A stretch of 64,000 nucleotides of DNA from the NCBI RefSeq assembly GCF_001557875.1, contig NZ_LNRF01000005.1:1-64000 (forward strand), written 5' to 3'. Below are positions 53,961 through 62,452 of the stretch, piece after piece. Origin of the DNA: Vibrio splendidus. GTDB lineage: Bacteria > Pseudomonadota > Gammaproteobacteria > Enterobacterales > Vibrionaceae. The notes under the pieces were generated by a model. The model was not told the origin of the DNA, did no database searches, and saw only the letters and a list, made by a program, of their open reading frames with translations. A program made the position numbers and the translations under genes. Each line of letters starts with the position of its first letter. The first letter of the stretch is position 1.

Positions 53961-53994
53961 AAAAAATCCCGCTCACACTGAGCGGGATTTTTAT
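53961..53994 (+). terminator. Terminator of the sulfatase operon
   Basis: AAATCCCGCTCA (53964-53975) pairs with TGAGCGGGATTT (53979-53990), with A and T tracts on both sides. It may also end the convergent lacI-type transcript. Confidence 0.92.
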
Positions 53995-54017
53995 TTGAAT
54001 GCGTTTTAACGTTGGTT

Positions 54018-55043
54018 CTATTTGAGCGTGGTGTTTCGTTCAATAAATTTCACTGGCACCATCAGCTTAACTAAGCTCGTGTCTTGTTCTTGAATCTGGC
54101 TAACGACAATTTTTACGGATTCACGTGCAAGGCGTCTGAAATCTTGCTTGAAGGTAGTGAGTTGGTAGTTCAACCATTGAGTCTGTGGGATATCATCAAA
54201 ACCAATCACTTGAAGATCTTCTGGAATACGCAGGTTGAACTCTAAGCGCGCCACATCCATTACCGCCATCGCCAGGTTATCTGTCGCACAGAAAATCGCT
54301 TGAGGATGTGTGGGTTCTGAAAACAGAGTCCTAATGGTACCTAGAGCATCAAGGTAGTCATAATCAGCTTCAATAACACGAGCTTGTTTGCCCGTTAGAT
54401 CTTCGAACTCTGAGCAAAAGCCCGATTCACGCTCACCGTTGGTGTAGGTCGGTACGTTACCTGTTAGGTAAACCGCTGACTTTGTTCCTACGCTATGCAA
54501 ATGCTGCGCTGCAACTTGGCCTGCGGCGTAGTTGTCACTCACTACATGGCTACTTTTAGTCCCTTCAACCACACGTGCATATTGAACGATGGGGATGTCG
54601 AACTCTTCACACTCTTCATAAAGCGACTTATTAAAGGTCGCAGAAGCAGCAATCACGCCATCAACTCGGTATTGGAAGATATTAGGAATCGAGTGGTTGT
54701 CGTTTCCATCCACTTGCCAAGGAATCAATACCGCAGAGTAACCCTGTTTTTGTAGCTCAGTAGAGATAAGCTGCAGAGTTTTCATGTGGATAGGGTAGTC
54801 GGCATCTGGGAAAACTAAGCCAATCAATTTGGATTCATTTGTCGTCAGGCTGCGGGCAAAGGCATTGGGACGATAATTCAACGACTTTGCGGCATCGAAC
54901 ACTTTCTGCTTAGTTTTTTCAGACACTGAACTGCCCGGTACAAATACGCGAGATACAGTTGATTGAGAAACGCCAGCCAGCTTAGCGACATCTTTAGAGG
55001 TGACGGTTGGCTTTGATGCCGTGGAGTATTTTGGAGAGTTCAT
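54018..55043 (-). CDS. LacI-family transcriptional repressor
   Basis: Repressor of 341 residues. The HTH (VTSKDVAKLAGVSQSTVSRVF) and hinge (LNYRPNAFARSL) are followed by a periplasmic-binding-protein-like sensor domain (LIGLVFPDADYPIHMKTLQLI, CATDNLAMAVMDVARL, VIGFDDIPQTQW). I take ATG 55043; a GTG 33 nt upstream is the alternative. A palindromic motif at 55089-55104, 46 nt upstream of the start, is repeated upstream of the MFS gene, so it probably represses itself and the MFS/NTF2/porin group. The ligand is probably a sugar or a related small molecule. Confidence 0.93.
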   Translation of the reverse strand: MNSPKYSTASKPTVTSKDVAKLAGVSQSTVSRVFVPGSSVSEKTKQKVFDAAKSLNYRPNAFARSLTTNESKLIGLVFPDADYPIHMKTLQLISTELQKQGYSAVLIPWQVDGNDNHSIPNIFQYRVDGVIAASATFNKSLYEECEEFDIPIVQYARVVEGTKSSHVVSDNYAAGQVAAQHLHSVGTKSAVYLTGNVPTYTNGERESGFCSEFEDLTGKQARVIEADYDYLDALGTIRTLFSEPTHPQAIFCATDNLAMAVMDVARLEFNLRIPEDLQVIGFDDIPQTQWLNYQLTTFKQDFRRLARESVKIVVSQIQEQDTSLVKLMVPVKFIERNTTLK

Positions 55044-55088
55044 AGACCATACTTTTGAACCAAATTGACTGCGCACAGAGTAACATAA

Positions 55089-55104
55089 TTAGGTACGTAC
55101 TCAT
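55089..55104 (-). promoter_or_regulatory. Putative LacI-type operator, site 1
   Basis: On the minus strand ATGAGTACGTACCTAA, with the self-complementary core GTACGTAC. It shares 13 of 16 positions with the site at 59206-59221. It lies 46 to 61 nt upstream of the repressor start. LacI-family proteins bind palindromes with a central CG step, as here. Confidence 0.65.
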
Positions 55105-55164
55105 AAAGCAATACCAAGGAATAATATGAAAAATAAGGAATAATGACTATTTTGAATTTGATAT

Positions 55165-55177
55165 TGGGTATAACCCA
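55165..55177. repeat. Palindrome TGGGT-N3-ACCCA
   Basis: A 5-bp inverted repeat TGGGT (55165-55169) and ACCCA (55173-55177) with an ATA spacer, between the porin terminator and the repressor gene. It could bind a second regulator. Too short to be certain. Confidence 0.35.
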
Positions 55178-55216
55178 TTCTCTGTGTTGGTTAACAAGTA
55201 TGGTTACAGAGATAGT

Positions 55217-55249
55217 GACTAAAAAGCTCTGCGTAAGAGCAGAGCTTTT
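55217..55249 (-). terminator. Terminator of the porin gene
   Basis: On the minus strand AAAAGCTCTGC (rc of 55239-55249) pairs with GCAGAGCTTTT (rc of 55222-55232), followed by a T run. It closes the MFS-NTF2-porin unit, 45 nt after the porin stop. Confidence 0.88.
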
Positions 55250-55293
55250 GATTACGAATTTACCCGTAAAATGAGCAACACACCGCTACGCCG

Positions 55294-56370
55294 TTAGAAG
55301 TAGTAACGAATACCCGCAGCAAATTGGTCATCGTTGTTTTCGTAATGGTTACCAACAGACTTGTCTTTACCATTATCAAACTGGTACTCCGTCCAAACTA
55401 AGAACTTGTTCTTCTTAAAGTGGTATTCAAGACCAGGGATAATTAGCTGACGTTCGTAGCCGTTTGCGTTGTCGTCGGTATCCGTTAAGTAGTTCACGTT
55501 AAAGGTTGGACGCAGACCGTTTTCAAAGTGGTAGTAAGTGAAGAATTCAGCACCACGGTGGTCGTAGAATTCAGCTTGGCTGGTGGTTTCCCAGTTTGAA
55601 CCTTGGCTGTAGGTGAAACCAACGAATAGACCATCATTGGTATAGTTAACGCCTAATAGACCAATGCGTTGTGTATCGCCATCTTTGATGTTTTGGACGC
55701 CCGCATCGACATCATCAAACTCATTCTGGTGGTAAGCTAAACCAATGGTTAGGCCATCCATAATAGTGTACAGCGTTGATGCGCCCATACCGTTTTTTAG
55801 CGTTGCTGTTAAGCCGTCTGCTAGGCCAACATCTTCGCGAGTGGTTTGGTAAGTGAAGCCGTATTTCCAGTTGTCATTGATGTTGTTGCGGTAAGTAATT
55901 GAGTTTTCAGCACGGCCTGTACCAGAAGCAATACCCCAGTCAGATAGGTTGTAGTAACCAGAACCACGTGAACCAAATACACGGCCCATATCGGTAAACC
56001 AAGCCACGTCGTAGAAGGTAGACCATTGTTTTGTGCCGGCAGCAATCTTACCGTATTTCTCGTGCTCAACGCCTGCGTATAGAAGTCGGTCGTAAATGTT
56101 ATCGCCGTTAGCGCCTGAGTTATAACCCCATTCGGCATGGCCAAAGCCAGTCCAGTCGTTGTTTAGTCCCATTTGACCCTTAAGGCCGAAACGCGAACTA
56201 CCGCTGTTCCATTCGCCGTTGTGATCGCCACCTTTATCTTGGTAACGAACGTCGAAACGGCCATCTAGTGTTAGGCTATCGCCCGCGTCATTGGTAAAAG
56301 TGTGTGCAGCAAAAGCAGAACCTGAGGTAAGTGCTGTTAGGATCACTGCTGAAAGAATCGACTTTTTCAT
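55294..56370 (-). CDS. Outer-membrane porin
   Basis: General-porin-type protein of 358 residues. The signal peptide (MKKSILSAVILTALTSGSAFA) is followed by a 16-strand barrel pattern and a C-terminal AAGIRYYF with terminal Phe. Family signatures are LDGRFDVRYQDKGGDHNGEW, GRFGLKGQMGL-like SSRFGLKG and KIAAGTKQWSTFYDV in the eyelet region. It probably brings the cluster's substrate through the outer membrane. It lies downstream of the NTF2-like gene, separated by 251 nt that contain a perfect hairpin. Expression is likely under the LacI repressor or an own promoter. Confidence 0.9.
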   Translation of the reverse strand: MKKSILSAVILTALTSGSAFAAHTFTNDAGDSLTLDGRFDVRYQDKGGDHNGEWNSGSSRFGLKGQMGLNNDWTGFGHAEWGYNSGANGDNIYDRLLYAGVEHEKYGKIAAGTKQWSTFYDVAWFTDMGRVFGSRGSGYYNLSDWGIASGTGRAENSITYRNNINDNWKYGFTYQTTREDVGLADGLTATLKNGMGASTLYTIMDGLTIGLAYHQNEFDDVDAGVQNIKDGDTQRIGLLGVNYTNDGLFVGFTYSQGSNWETTSQAEFYDHRGAEFFTYYHFENGLRPTFNVNYLTDTDDNANGYERQLIIPGLEYHFKKNKFLVWTEYQFDNGKDKSVGNHYENNDDQFAAGIRYYF

Positions 56371-56548
56371 TGTAATTCTCTTTATTCAGGCCGTAGAAAG
56401 CCACCGTGCTTTCGAGCCCGTTATATTGGTAATGGTTTGGCAGGGTGTACCCCATCCATGAGGTACTAGTGGATTCAATTATTAGTGGAGCAATAATGAA
56501 TTGGTTGGTGGAGCACTTACTAGGAGCGAGAAGGGTCTCCCAGTAAGC

Positions 56549-56585
56549 GTGGCAACCTAAATCAGATGTCTATTTAGGTTGCCAC
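56549..56585. repeat. Perfect 14-bp inverted repeat between NTF2-like and porin genes
   Basis: GTGGCAACCTAAAT (56549-56562) and ATTTAGGTTGCCAC (56572-56585), perfect, with a 9-nt loop. It lies 37 nt after the NTF2-like stop on the minus strand. No T run follows on the minus strand, so it may be an mRNA-stability or partial-attenuation hairpin rather than a full terminator. Confidence 0.75.
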
Positions 56586-56621
56586 TGTTTCGTTTCAATC
56601 TTTTGGATTAAAGCGTTTCGA

Positions 56622-57638
56622 TTACAGCGTTGGGTTCATGATGGATGAAGTGCGTTCGAACACGTCTAGACCTTGCTGTTGTAGCCAGTATGGAAGGTCG
56701 ATAAGAACCCAGTTCTCAGACAGCTTGTCACCGTCACGGTAGTAAACGTCAACCACTTGCATGTTTGCACGTACTTCACCGCCAGTCATACCTAGGAATC
56801 CACCTGTTGGTGTGTTTGATAGGTTTGGCCAACCGAAGAAACAAGAGAAGTTACCTTCAGCGAAACGACAAACGTGGCCGTTGAACTTCTTGTCTTTCAG
56901 GTTGTTACGGAAAGGAAGTTGGTGCTGCTGTTGGTAGCGAGGAATCGTGTAAGACGCGCCGATACCACATGGGCCGTACCAAATCATGTCTTTTGACCAG
57001 CTCTTCGCTAGTACTTCTGGTGGGCAACCCATCGCGCCGCTGTCGTTAAGAGCAGACAGGTCATCAACCATTTTGTTTACTAGATCAAGTGTCGCAATGC
57101 CTTCTTCTGGTGCGGCATCTTCGAATAGCAGACCATCATGGTTACGTGGGCCAGGGTATACGAAGTGCTTACCAGTTGATGGTGGAAGTGGGTAGCAACC
57201 CGCTTGATCCATCATGCCTAGAAGGTCTAGGAACAGGCCTGTCTTAGTGATTTTGCCATCAACAACACAGTTAAACTCTGCGTAGCGAACGTTCATGATC
57301 TTGCCAGTAGGGCGCATGCCTAGGTATTCAGCGTCGAATAGACCCATGAAGTGACCCATGCTCATTATCCAAATCTCATCTGGGTTAACTTCGTTGTTAC
57401 CACCGATGAAGATATCTTGACGACGCTGCATGCGAGTCATTGATTTCATCATAGGAGCCCAGAATACGTCAGCCGCAGCTTGCGCGCCTTCTTGCTCACG
57501 GAATGGGTAAACACCACGCCACAAGTAATCTTCAGAAGTGTGTGCTTTCAGAACTTCTGCAACGTTCTCGTGAGTTGCGTTTTCCATTGCATCAAAGTAT
57601 TCGCGAACAATGCGTTTAGCTTCTTGATATTTAGACAT
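56622..57638 (-). CDS. Tandem SnoaL/NTF2-like protein, putative ester cyclase or isomerase
   Basis: Soluble protein of 338 residues built of two SnoaL/NTF2-like cone domains (about 5-155 and 180-330). The first contains RIVREYFDAMENATHENVAEVLKAHTSEDYLWRGVYPF and the second VDDLSALNDSGAMGCPPEVLAKSWSKDMIWYGPCGIG; both keep the WxG-type turn of the fold. Such domains act as cyclases, isomerases, hydrolases or binding modules. No signal peptide is seen. The ATG at 57638 follows AAAGAGA. It sits between an MFS transporter and a porin, so I infer that it converts the imported compound; the chemistry is unknown. Confidence 0.8.
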   Translation of the reverse strand: MSKYQEAKRIVREYFDAMENATHENVAEVLKAHTSEDYLWRGVYPFREQEGAQAAADVFWAPMMKSMTRMQRRQDIFIGGNNEVNPDEIWIMSMGHFMGLFDAEYLGMRPTGKIMNVRYAEFNCVVDGKITKTGLFLDLLGMMDQAGCYPLPPSTGKHFVYPGPRNHDGLLFEDAAPEEGIATLDLVNKMVDDLSALNDSGAMGCPPEVLAKSWSKDMIWYGPCGIGASYTIPRYQQQHQLPFRNNLKDKKFNGHVCRFAEGNFSCFFGWPNLSNTPTGGFLGMTGGEVRANMQVVDVYYRDGDKLSENWVLIDLPYWLQQQGLDVFERTSSIMNPTL

Positions 57639-57700
57639 AATAATTTCTCTTTGTGTTGTCGAGTCAACATTCGGAACAGGACTCGATTTGGATTTTGTTA

Positions 57701-57720
57701 CCGGCTGACTGTTCAGCCGG
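57701..57720. repeat. Perfect 8-bp inverted repeat between MFS and NTF2-like genes
   Basis: CCGGCTGA (57701-57708) and TCAGCCGG (57713-57720), a GC-rich stem with a 4-nt loop. On the minus strand it lies between the MFS stop and the NTF2-like start without a T run. It may set the relative expression of the two genes or protect the mRNA. Confidence 0.7.
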
Positions 57721-57764
57721 ATTGATGTTTGTTTCTTGCCTGAGAGATCTTCAACCAAAGGGAA

Positions 57765-59060
57765 TTAAGCCTTAGCTGCTTCCGCTTTTTTGCTCTTGTC
57801 GAAGATGCCGCCTTTCAATGTTTCTGGTAGAGATAGCCACAGTAGACCAGCCACAATCCATACAATCGGCGAGCCCCACATTGCTGTCGCAAGGTCGCTG
57901 CGTTCTTGGATGAATACCAACACCATTGGTGCCCACATGCCGATGATACGACCGCCGTGGAACAGTGCTGCACCGAAGCTACGTAGGTGAGCTGGGAACA
58001 ATTCAGAGAAGTAACCACCCCATACCGCAGAAGCAGACAGGCCGAAGTTGTAGATAAGACCTAGGATAGCTAGCATGTTTAAGCTGCCGATCATCACATC
58101 GCTTGGTGCCACGAAGAATACTGAAGCCATTACACCAGCAAGAATGAAACCAAACGCGTTTACTTTACGACCGTACTTATCCGCGATTGCACCCCATACC
58201 CAAGCACCGAATAGAGAACCGAATGCCGAGATAGAGAAGATGATGCCGATAGTTGCACCATCAAACTGGCGAACTTCTTTTAGGTACGTTGTCACGAAGC
58301 CTGAAAAGAATTGGTAGCCGTAGAAGTTAAGGCCAGCCAGTAATAGACAAGTGATGGTTAGCTTACGGTAAGGCGCGCTTAGCATTTCACCCCAAGAGCC
58401 TTTCTTCGCAGGTGTATTTGACCCTTCAGCTTCTGCTTGCTCTTCTTCACCGTAAGCGATCACTTTCTTGTCGCTAGGCAGAATGAAGATCATCAGTGCT
58501 GCTGCAACTAGAGGAGGAATACCACCTACCCACATTAGGCTCTGCCAAGGTGCGTCAATGCTAGAAATGAATGCTGCGTACGCACCCATTGCCATCAGAG
58601 CAACAGAGAACATCGAAGAAGCAAATGCGGTTAACTTGCCGCGAACCGTTGGCGTAAATAGGCCAATCATCAGGCTTACCGCTACTGTGAAGTAACCACC
58701 TAAAGAAATACCGATAATGAAACGCATCGCTGCCCACATAGCGTAGTCAGTAAACATCATGTTGATGATGGTTGCGCCGCCGTTCAGTGCAGTGATGACA
58801 ATAAGAGTCGATTTCTTACCAAAGTTTGATGCCACCCATGCACAGCTTAGAGCACCAATAAGTGCACCAACCGACTGCCATGTATAGAACTGGGCAGTAT
58901 CCGCTAAGTTAATACCATCATACGCATCAACGATGTATGGGCGTACGTAGTCAATAATTACAAAGTTATAACAATAGAAAAAGTAACCCACTAGAATTGC
59001 TAGATATGCGGCTACCCTTTGAATCATAGGAACTTCGCTCATGTGTTTTTTAGTAGTCAT
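57765..59060 (-). CDS. MFS transporter (sialate/aromatic acid symporter-like)
   Basis: Membrane transporter of 431 residues with 12 helices. MFS motifs are visible: the loop 2-3 region SNFGKKSTLIV, RFIIGISLGGYFTVAVSLMIGLF between TM4 and TM5, and GAIADKYGRKVNAFG between TM8 and TM9. It resembles proton symporters for organic acids and sialic acid rather than sugar facilitators. AAAGG stands upstream of the ATG. It is the first gene of the minus-strand unit MFS-NTF2-porin, with a putative LacI operator 146 nt upstream. Confidence 0.9.
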   Translation of the reverse strand: MTTKKHMSEVPMIQRVAAYLAILVGYFFYCYNFVIIDYVRPYIVDAYDGINLADTAQFYTWQSVGALIGALSCAWVASNFGKKSTLIVITALNGGATIINMMFTDYAMWAAMRFIIGISLGGYFTVAVSLMIGLFTPTVRGKLTAFASSMFSVALMAMGAYAAFISSIDAPWQSLMWVGGIPPLVAAALMIFILPSDKKVIAYGEEEQAEAEGSNTPAKKGSWGEMLSAPYRKLTITCLLLAGLNFYGYQFFSGFVTTYLKEVRQFDGATIGIIFSISAFGSLFGAWVWGAIADKYGRKVNAFGFILAGVMASVFFVAPSDVMIGSLNMLAILGLIYNFGLSASAVWGGYFSELFPAHLRSFGAALFHGGRIIGMWAPMVLVFIQERSDLATAMWGSPIVWIVAGLLWLSLPETLKGGIFDKSKKAEAAKA

Positions 59061-59407
59061 GACCGATAAACCTTTATTTTTTATAGGGTGTTTGTAGTTT
59101 TGATTATTGTGTGGTGATTATTAATCTTCATCACACCGTTTTCATTTCGGGAGAGATAATAGAATTTTTATGGTTATTAGATCCGTGATCAAAGTCAATT
59201 TTGAAATGAGTGCGTACCCATTTTGTGTGTTTTAGTGATCTGGATCCCGTTAGATCATGTTTTTGAGTTTTTGGGACGTTTTGAGCGTTTATTCGTCTAT
59301 ATTAGTGACAATACTCACACTTACTGTGGGTTTTTGAGGGAAAATATCCAATTTTGAGTAATATTGGCGGCGAATGATTGGCGACAGACAATAAACGGAA
59401 TCTAAAA
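59061..59407. other. Divergent regulatory region of MFS and symporter genes
   Basis: 347 AT-rich bases between the divergent MFS and sodium symporter genes. It contains the putative LacI operator (59206-59221), several GATC-rich stretches (for example TTAGATCCGTGATCA and GTGATCTGGATCCC) that could be CRP-like or other sites, and both promoters. I could not assign -35/-10 elements with confidence. Confidence 0.5.
59206..59221 (+). promoter_or_regulatory. Putative LacI-type operator, site 2
   Basis: ATGAGTGCGTACCCAT, sharing 13 of 16 positions with the site at 55089-55104 upstream of the repressor gene. It lies between the MFS gene (146 nt) and the sodium symporter gene (187 nt), so either or both may be controlled. 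Confidence 0.65.
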
Positions 59408-60949
59408 ATGGTTACGTACTCAAGCTTTGTGGTTATTGCTCTTTATGTATTAACTACTTTATTTATCAGCTACTTAGTAAACAAGCGCTATAGCGTTGGT
59501 GGCGATTTTTCGACTGGTGGAAAACAATTTGGTTGGTTTACGGCGGGGGTGTCGATTCTTGCAACCTACATCAGTGCGATGACGTTCGTCGGTATGCCGG
59601 GCTGGGTTTATAGCTCAGGCATGGAAGCAATGAGCGTTCATCTGAATTACCCAATAGTGATCTTTTTCGCTGTGGTTTTCTTTGTTCCGGTGTTTTACAA
59701 ACTTGGCCTGACCTCGATTTATGAATACTTAGAGCACCGCTTTGGCGTTGTTGCTCGCACGATCAACTCTATCGTGTTTATTGTGGTTCAGTGTATTTCG
59801 GCAGGGGTGATTTTGTATGCAGTGGCATTGATCTTGGTGCAAGTGCTGCCGGTGAGTATCTCCGAGGCGATCATCTACATCAGCTTATTTACTGCGTTGT
59901 ATACCTATGCAGGCGGTATCTCGACAGTAATCTGGACTGACATGCTTCAGTCAGCAGTGTTGATTATCGGCAGCATTGCGATCTTTGTTTTATTGTTGAT
60001 AAAAATCGATGCGGGCGAGGTGTTGTCTCCTGAACATTTGAATATCATCAATCTCGATTTTGACTTGGGCGTTGATACCACATTGTGGGCAGGCGTAGTA
60101 GCTGTGAGCTTCTTGCACCTGAGTGTGTATGGTACTAACCAGCTGATTATTCAAAGAACACTGGCGACTAAGTGTGTTAAAACAGCGCAAAAATCGATGT
60201 TGCTTTGTGGTTACGGCGCGTTCTTTGTTTATCTATTCTTTGCTGTGATGGGGGTGTTGTTAAGTGTCTTTTATCAGGACAGCAGTTTTGACAACAGCAA
60301 CGAAGTGATTCTCGATTTTGTGTTTAACCATACCAACCCAATCATTGTCGGTTTGGTGATCTCAGCACTTTCGGCAGCGGCCATGTCGACACTGGATTCC
60401 ACTTATAACTCAATGGCGACGGTAGCAACGTTCGATTTCTATAAGCGATTTTTCCGCAAGAAAGCCTCTGACGTGCACTATGAATCGGTAGCTAGAAAAA
60501 TGAGCCTTGTTGCTGCAGCGTCGGTTGTTGTTCCTGCATTACTGGCTGTTTCTAATGAATCAGTGCTTAAAACTATTGCTAGCCTAACTTCAATTTTTGT
60601 CGGTATTCGCCTTGGCTCTTTCATCTTGGGTTTGTTCTTCAAACAAGCGAATGAGAAAGGGGTAATTGCAGGCAGTATTGGCAGTGTGGCTGTCGTATTC
60701 ATCGCCAAATATAGCGGAATAGCTTGGCCTTGGTTTGCCTTGATTGGCACTGTGGTTTTCTTGGTGTTAGGCGTTATTGTAAGCCGCTTCTGGGGAGAAG
60801 TAACCGAGCAACAAAATGAATTTATAGCCAAGCAAAAGCATTTGTTTGCGAAGCCTACCGCGAGTCATTACGGCTTGTTGGTGTTCGCTGTTGTGACGAT
60901 TGCTGCTTGTACTGTTATTCCTGATTGGCTTTATGCCGCTCTTTCTTAA
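59408..60949 (+). CDS. Sodium/solute symporter (SSS family)
   Basis: Membrane transporter of 513 residues with about 13 helices. SSS signatures include the N-terminal YSVGGDFSTGGKQFGWFTAGVSILATYISAMTFVG, YAGGISTVIWTDMLQSAVLI (about 176-195) and ALSAAAMSTLDSTYNSMATV (about 315-334), the sodium-binding region. The ATG at 59408 has GGA 8 nt upstream; a TTG ten codons earlier is less likely. The L-serine dehydratase gene starts 26 nt after the stop, so the transported compound may be serine or a related amino acid; the LacI operator nearby suggests a sugar-derived compound as an alternative. Confidence 0.9.
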   Translation: MVTYSSFVVIALYVLTTLFISYLVNKRYSVGGDFSTGGKQFGWFTAGVSILATYISAMTFVGMPGWVYSSGMEAMSVHLNYPIVIFFAVVFFVPVFYKLGLTSIYEYLEHRFGVVARTINSIVFIVVQCISAGVILYAVALILVQVLPVSISEAIIYISLFTALYTYAGGISTVIWTDMLQSAVLIIGSIAIFVLLLIKIDAGEVLSPEHLNIINLDFDLGVDTTLWAGVVAVSFLHLSVYGTNQLIIQRTLATKCVKTAQKSMLLCGYGAFFVYLFFAVMGVLLSVFYQDSSFDNSNEVILDFVFNHTNPIIVGLVISALSAAAMSTLDSTYNSMATVATFDFYKRFFRKKASDVHYESVARKMSLVAAASVVVPALLAVSNESVLKTIASLTSIFVGIRLGSFILGLFFKQANEKGVIAGSIGSVAVVFIAKYSGIAWPWFALIGTVVFLVLGVIVSRFWGEVTEQQNEFIAKQKHLFAKPTASHYGLLVFAVVTIAACTVIPDWLYAALS

Positions 60950-60975
60950 TTGACCGATTTTTTACTGGTATATCT

Positions 60976-62346
60976 ATGTTATCGATCTTTGATATCTACA
61001 AAATTGGTGTGGGGCCATCGAGCTCTCACACTAACGGCCCAATGATTGCGGGTTTTCATTTCACACAATTAATCGCTGATAAAATCGCAGAAGTGACGCG
61101 TGTTCAGGTGGATTTATACGGTTCTTTGTCACTGACTGGTATTGGCCACCATACCGATAGAGCAACCATTTTGGGTTTGCTCGGCAACAAGCCAGACACC
61201 ATCAAAATCACCAGCGCAAACCAAGCAATGCGTCATGCTGTAGATAGTGGAGAGATGGATCTAGCGGGCATGAAGCACATTGCCTTCAATTACGAAACTG
61301 ATATGTTGTTCCACGAAGACAATCTACCTCTGCATGAAAATGGCATGATGATTACTGCGTTCGACCAGAGTGGAAACGTGATTGTCGATGAAACTTATTA
61401 TTCAATTGGCGGCGGTTTTATCGCAACTGCTGACGAACTGCAAAATGGCACTCAAACCCAAACAGTAGAAGTCCCTTTCCCGTTCAAAAATGCCGATGAA
61501 ATGCTGCAACAAGCCGATAATAGTGGGATGAGCTTGGGTGGCATGCTTCTGAAAAATGAAGCGGAGTTCGAAGGCTCTGACATTATTTCAGAGAAAGCGG
61601 ATCAAATCTGGCGAGTGATGAGTCGTTGCATGGAACGCGGCTTTGAAACCGAAGGCATTCTTGATGGTGGTTTGAACGTGACACGCCGTGCTCCTAATTT
61701 GCTTAAGAAGCTTGAAGCGAACGCGGCGGTTGAAAACGACCCAATGGAAATCATGGATTGGATTAACTTGTTTGCGTTTGCAGTCAGCGAAGAAAATGCC
61801 GCAGGCGGCCAAGTGGTGACATCACCAACCAATGGGGCGGCGGGCGTTATTCCAGCTGTGTTGATGTATTACCATCGCTTCATTAAAGAGTTGGATACCA
61901 AGCAGTTAAAAGATTTTTTAGCGGTATCGGGCGCGATTGGTATTTTGTACAAAACCAATGCTTCAATTTCTGGTGCGGAAGTCGGGTGCCAAGGTGAAGT
62001 CGGGGTGTCGTCTTCTATGGCGGCGGCTGGTTTAACGGCACTACGCGGTGGCAGTAATGAACAGATCTGCATTGCCGCAGAAATCGCGATGGAGCACTCG
62101 TTGGGTATGACCTGTGACCCCATTGGCGGCTTAGTTCAAGTACCGTGTATTGAGCGAAATGCTATGGGCGCGATGAAAGCTATCAATGCATCACGCATGG
62201 CACTGAAGCGCAATAGCAAATCGTTGATCTCGCTTGATAAGGTTATCGCGACGATGTATCAAACGGGTAAAGACATGAATAAGAAATATCGTGAAACGTC
62301 ATTGGGCGGTTTGGCGCTTATTCATCTTGCGCCCCCTTGTGAATAG
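60976..62346 (+). CDS. L-serine dehydratase (iron-sulfur, single chain)
   Basis: L-serine ammonia-lyase of 456 residues, converting serine to pyruvate and ammonia. The N-terminal beta domain begins LSIFDIYKIGVGPSSSHTNGPMIAG, the alpha domain has AGGQVVTSPTNGAAGVIPA. The [4Fe-4S] cysteines are in EVGCQGEVG, GMTCDPIGG and VPCIERNAMG. The enzyme is the SdaA/SdaB type, oxygen-sensitive. The ATG at 60976 starts MLSIFD as in E. coli. It is in an operon with the SSS transporter, and an Lrp-type regulator converges on it. The paralog (SdaA or SdaB) cannot be told. Confidence 0.95.
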   Translation: MLSIFDIYKIGVGPSSSHTNGPMIAGFHFTQLIADKIAEVTRVQVDLYGSLSLTGIGHHTDRATILGLLGNKPDTIKITSANQAMRHAVDSGEMDLAGMKHIAFNYETDMLFHEDNLPLHENGMMITAFDQSGNVIVDETYYSIGGGFIATADELQNGTQTQTVEVPFPFKNADEMLQQADNSGMSLGGMLLKNEAEFEGSDIISEKADQIWRVMSRCMERGFETEGILDGGLNVTRRAPNLLKKLEANAAVENDPMEIMDWINLFAFAVSEENAAGGQVVTSPTNGAAGVIPAVLMYYHRFIKELDTKQLKDFLAVSGAIGILYKTNASISGAEVGCQGEVGVSSSMAAAGLTALRGGSNEQICIAAEIAMEHSLGMTCDPIGGLVQVPCIERNAMGAMKAINASRMALKRNSKSLISLDKVIATMYQTGKDMNKKYRETSLGGLALIHLAPPCE

Positions 62347-62403
62347 AGTCGAATTCAGTCTTAAGTCTCAGTGAGAGCTATACTTGTGTAACAACTGCAA
62401 TAA

Positions 62404-62444
62404 TAAGCCCGGTCGCATTATCGCTGACTGGGCTTTCTCATTTT
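62404..62444 (+). terminator. Terminator after serine dehydratase
   Basis: AAGCCCGGTC (62404-62413) pairs with GACTGGGCTT (62425-62434), one mismatch, followed by TCTCATTTTT. It also stands at the 3' end of the convergent Lrp-type gene. Confidence 0.8.
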
Positions 62445-62452
62445 TAAATCAA

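Noticed and set aside
56549..56585. Rho-independent terminator after the NTF2-like gene
   Set aside because: The stem is perfect but no T run follows on the minus strand, so it is listed as a repeat.
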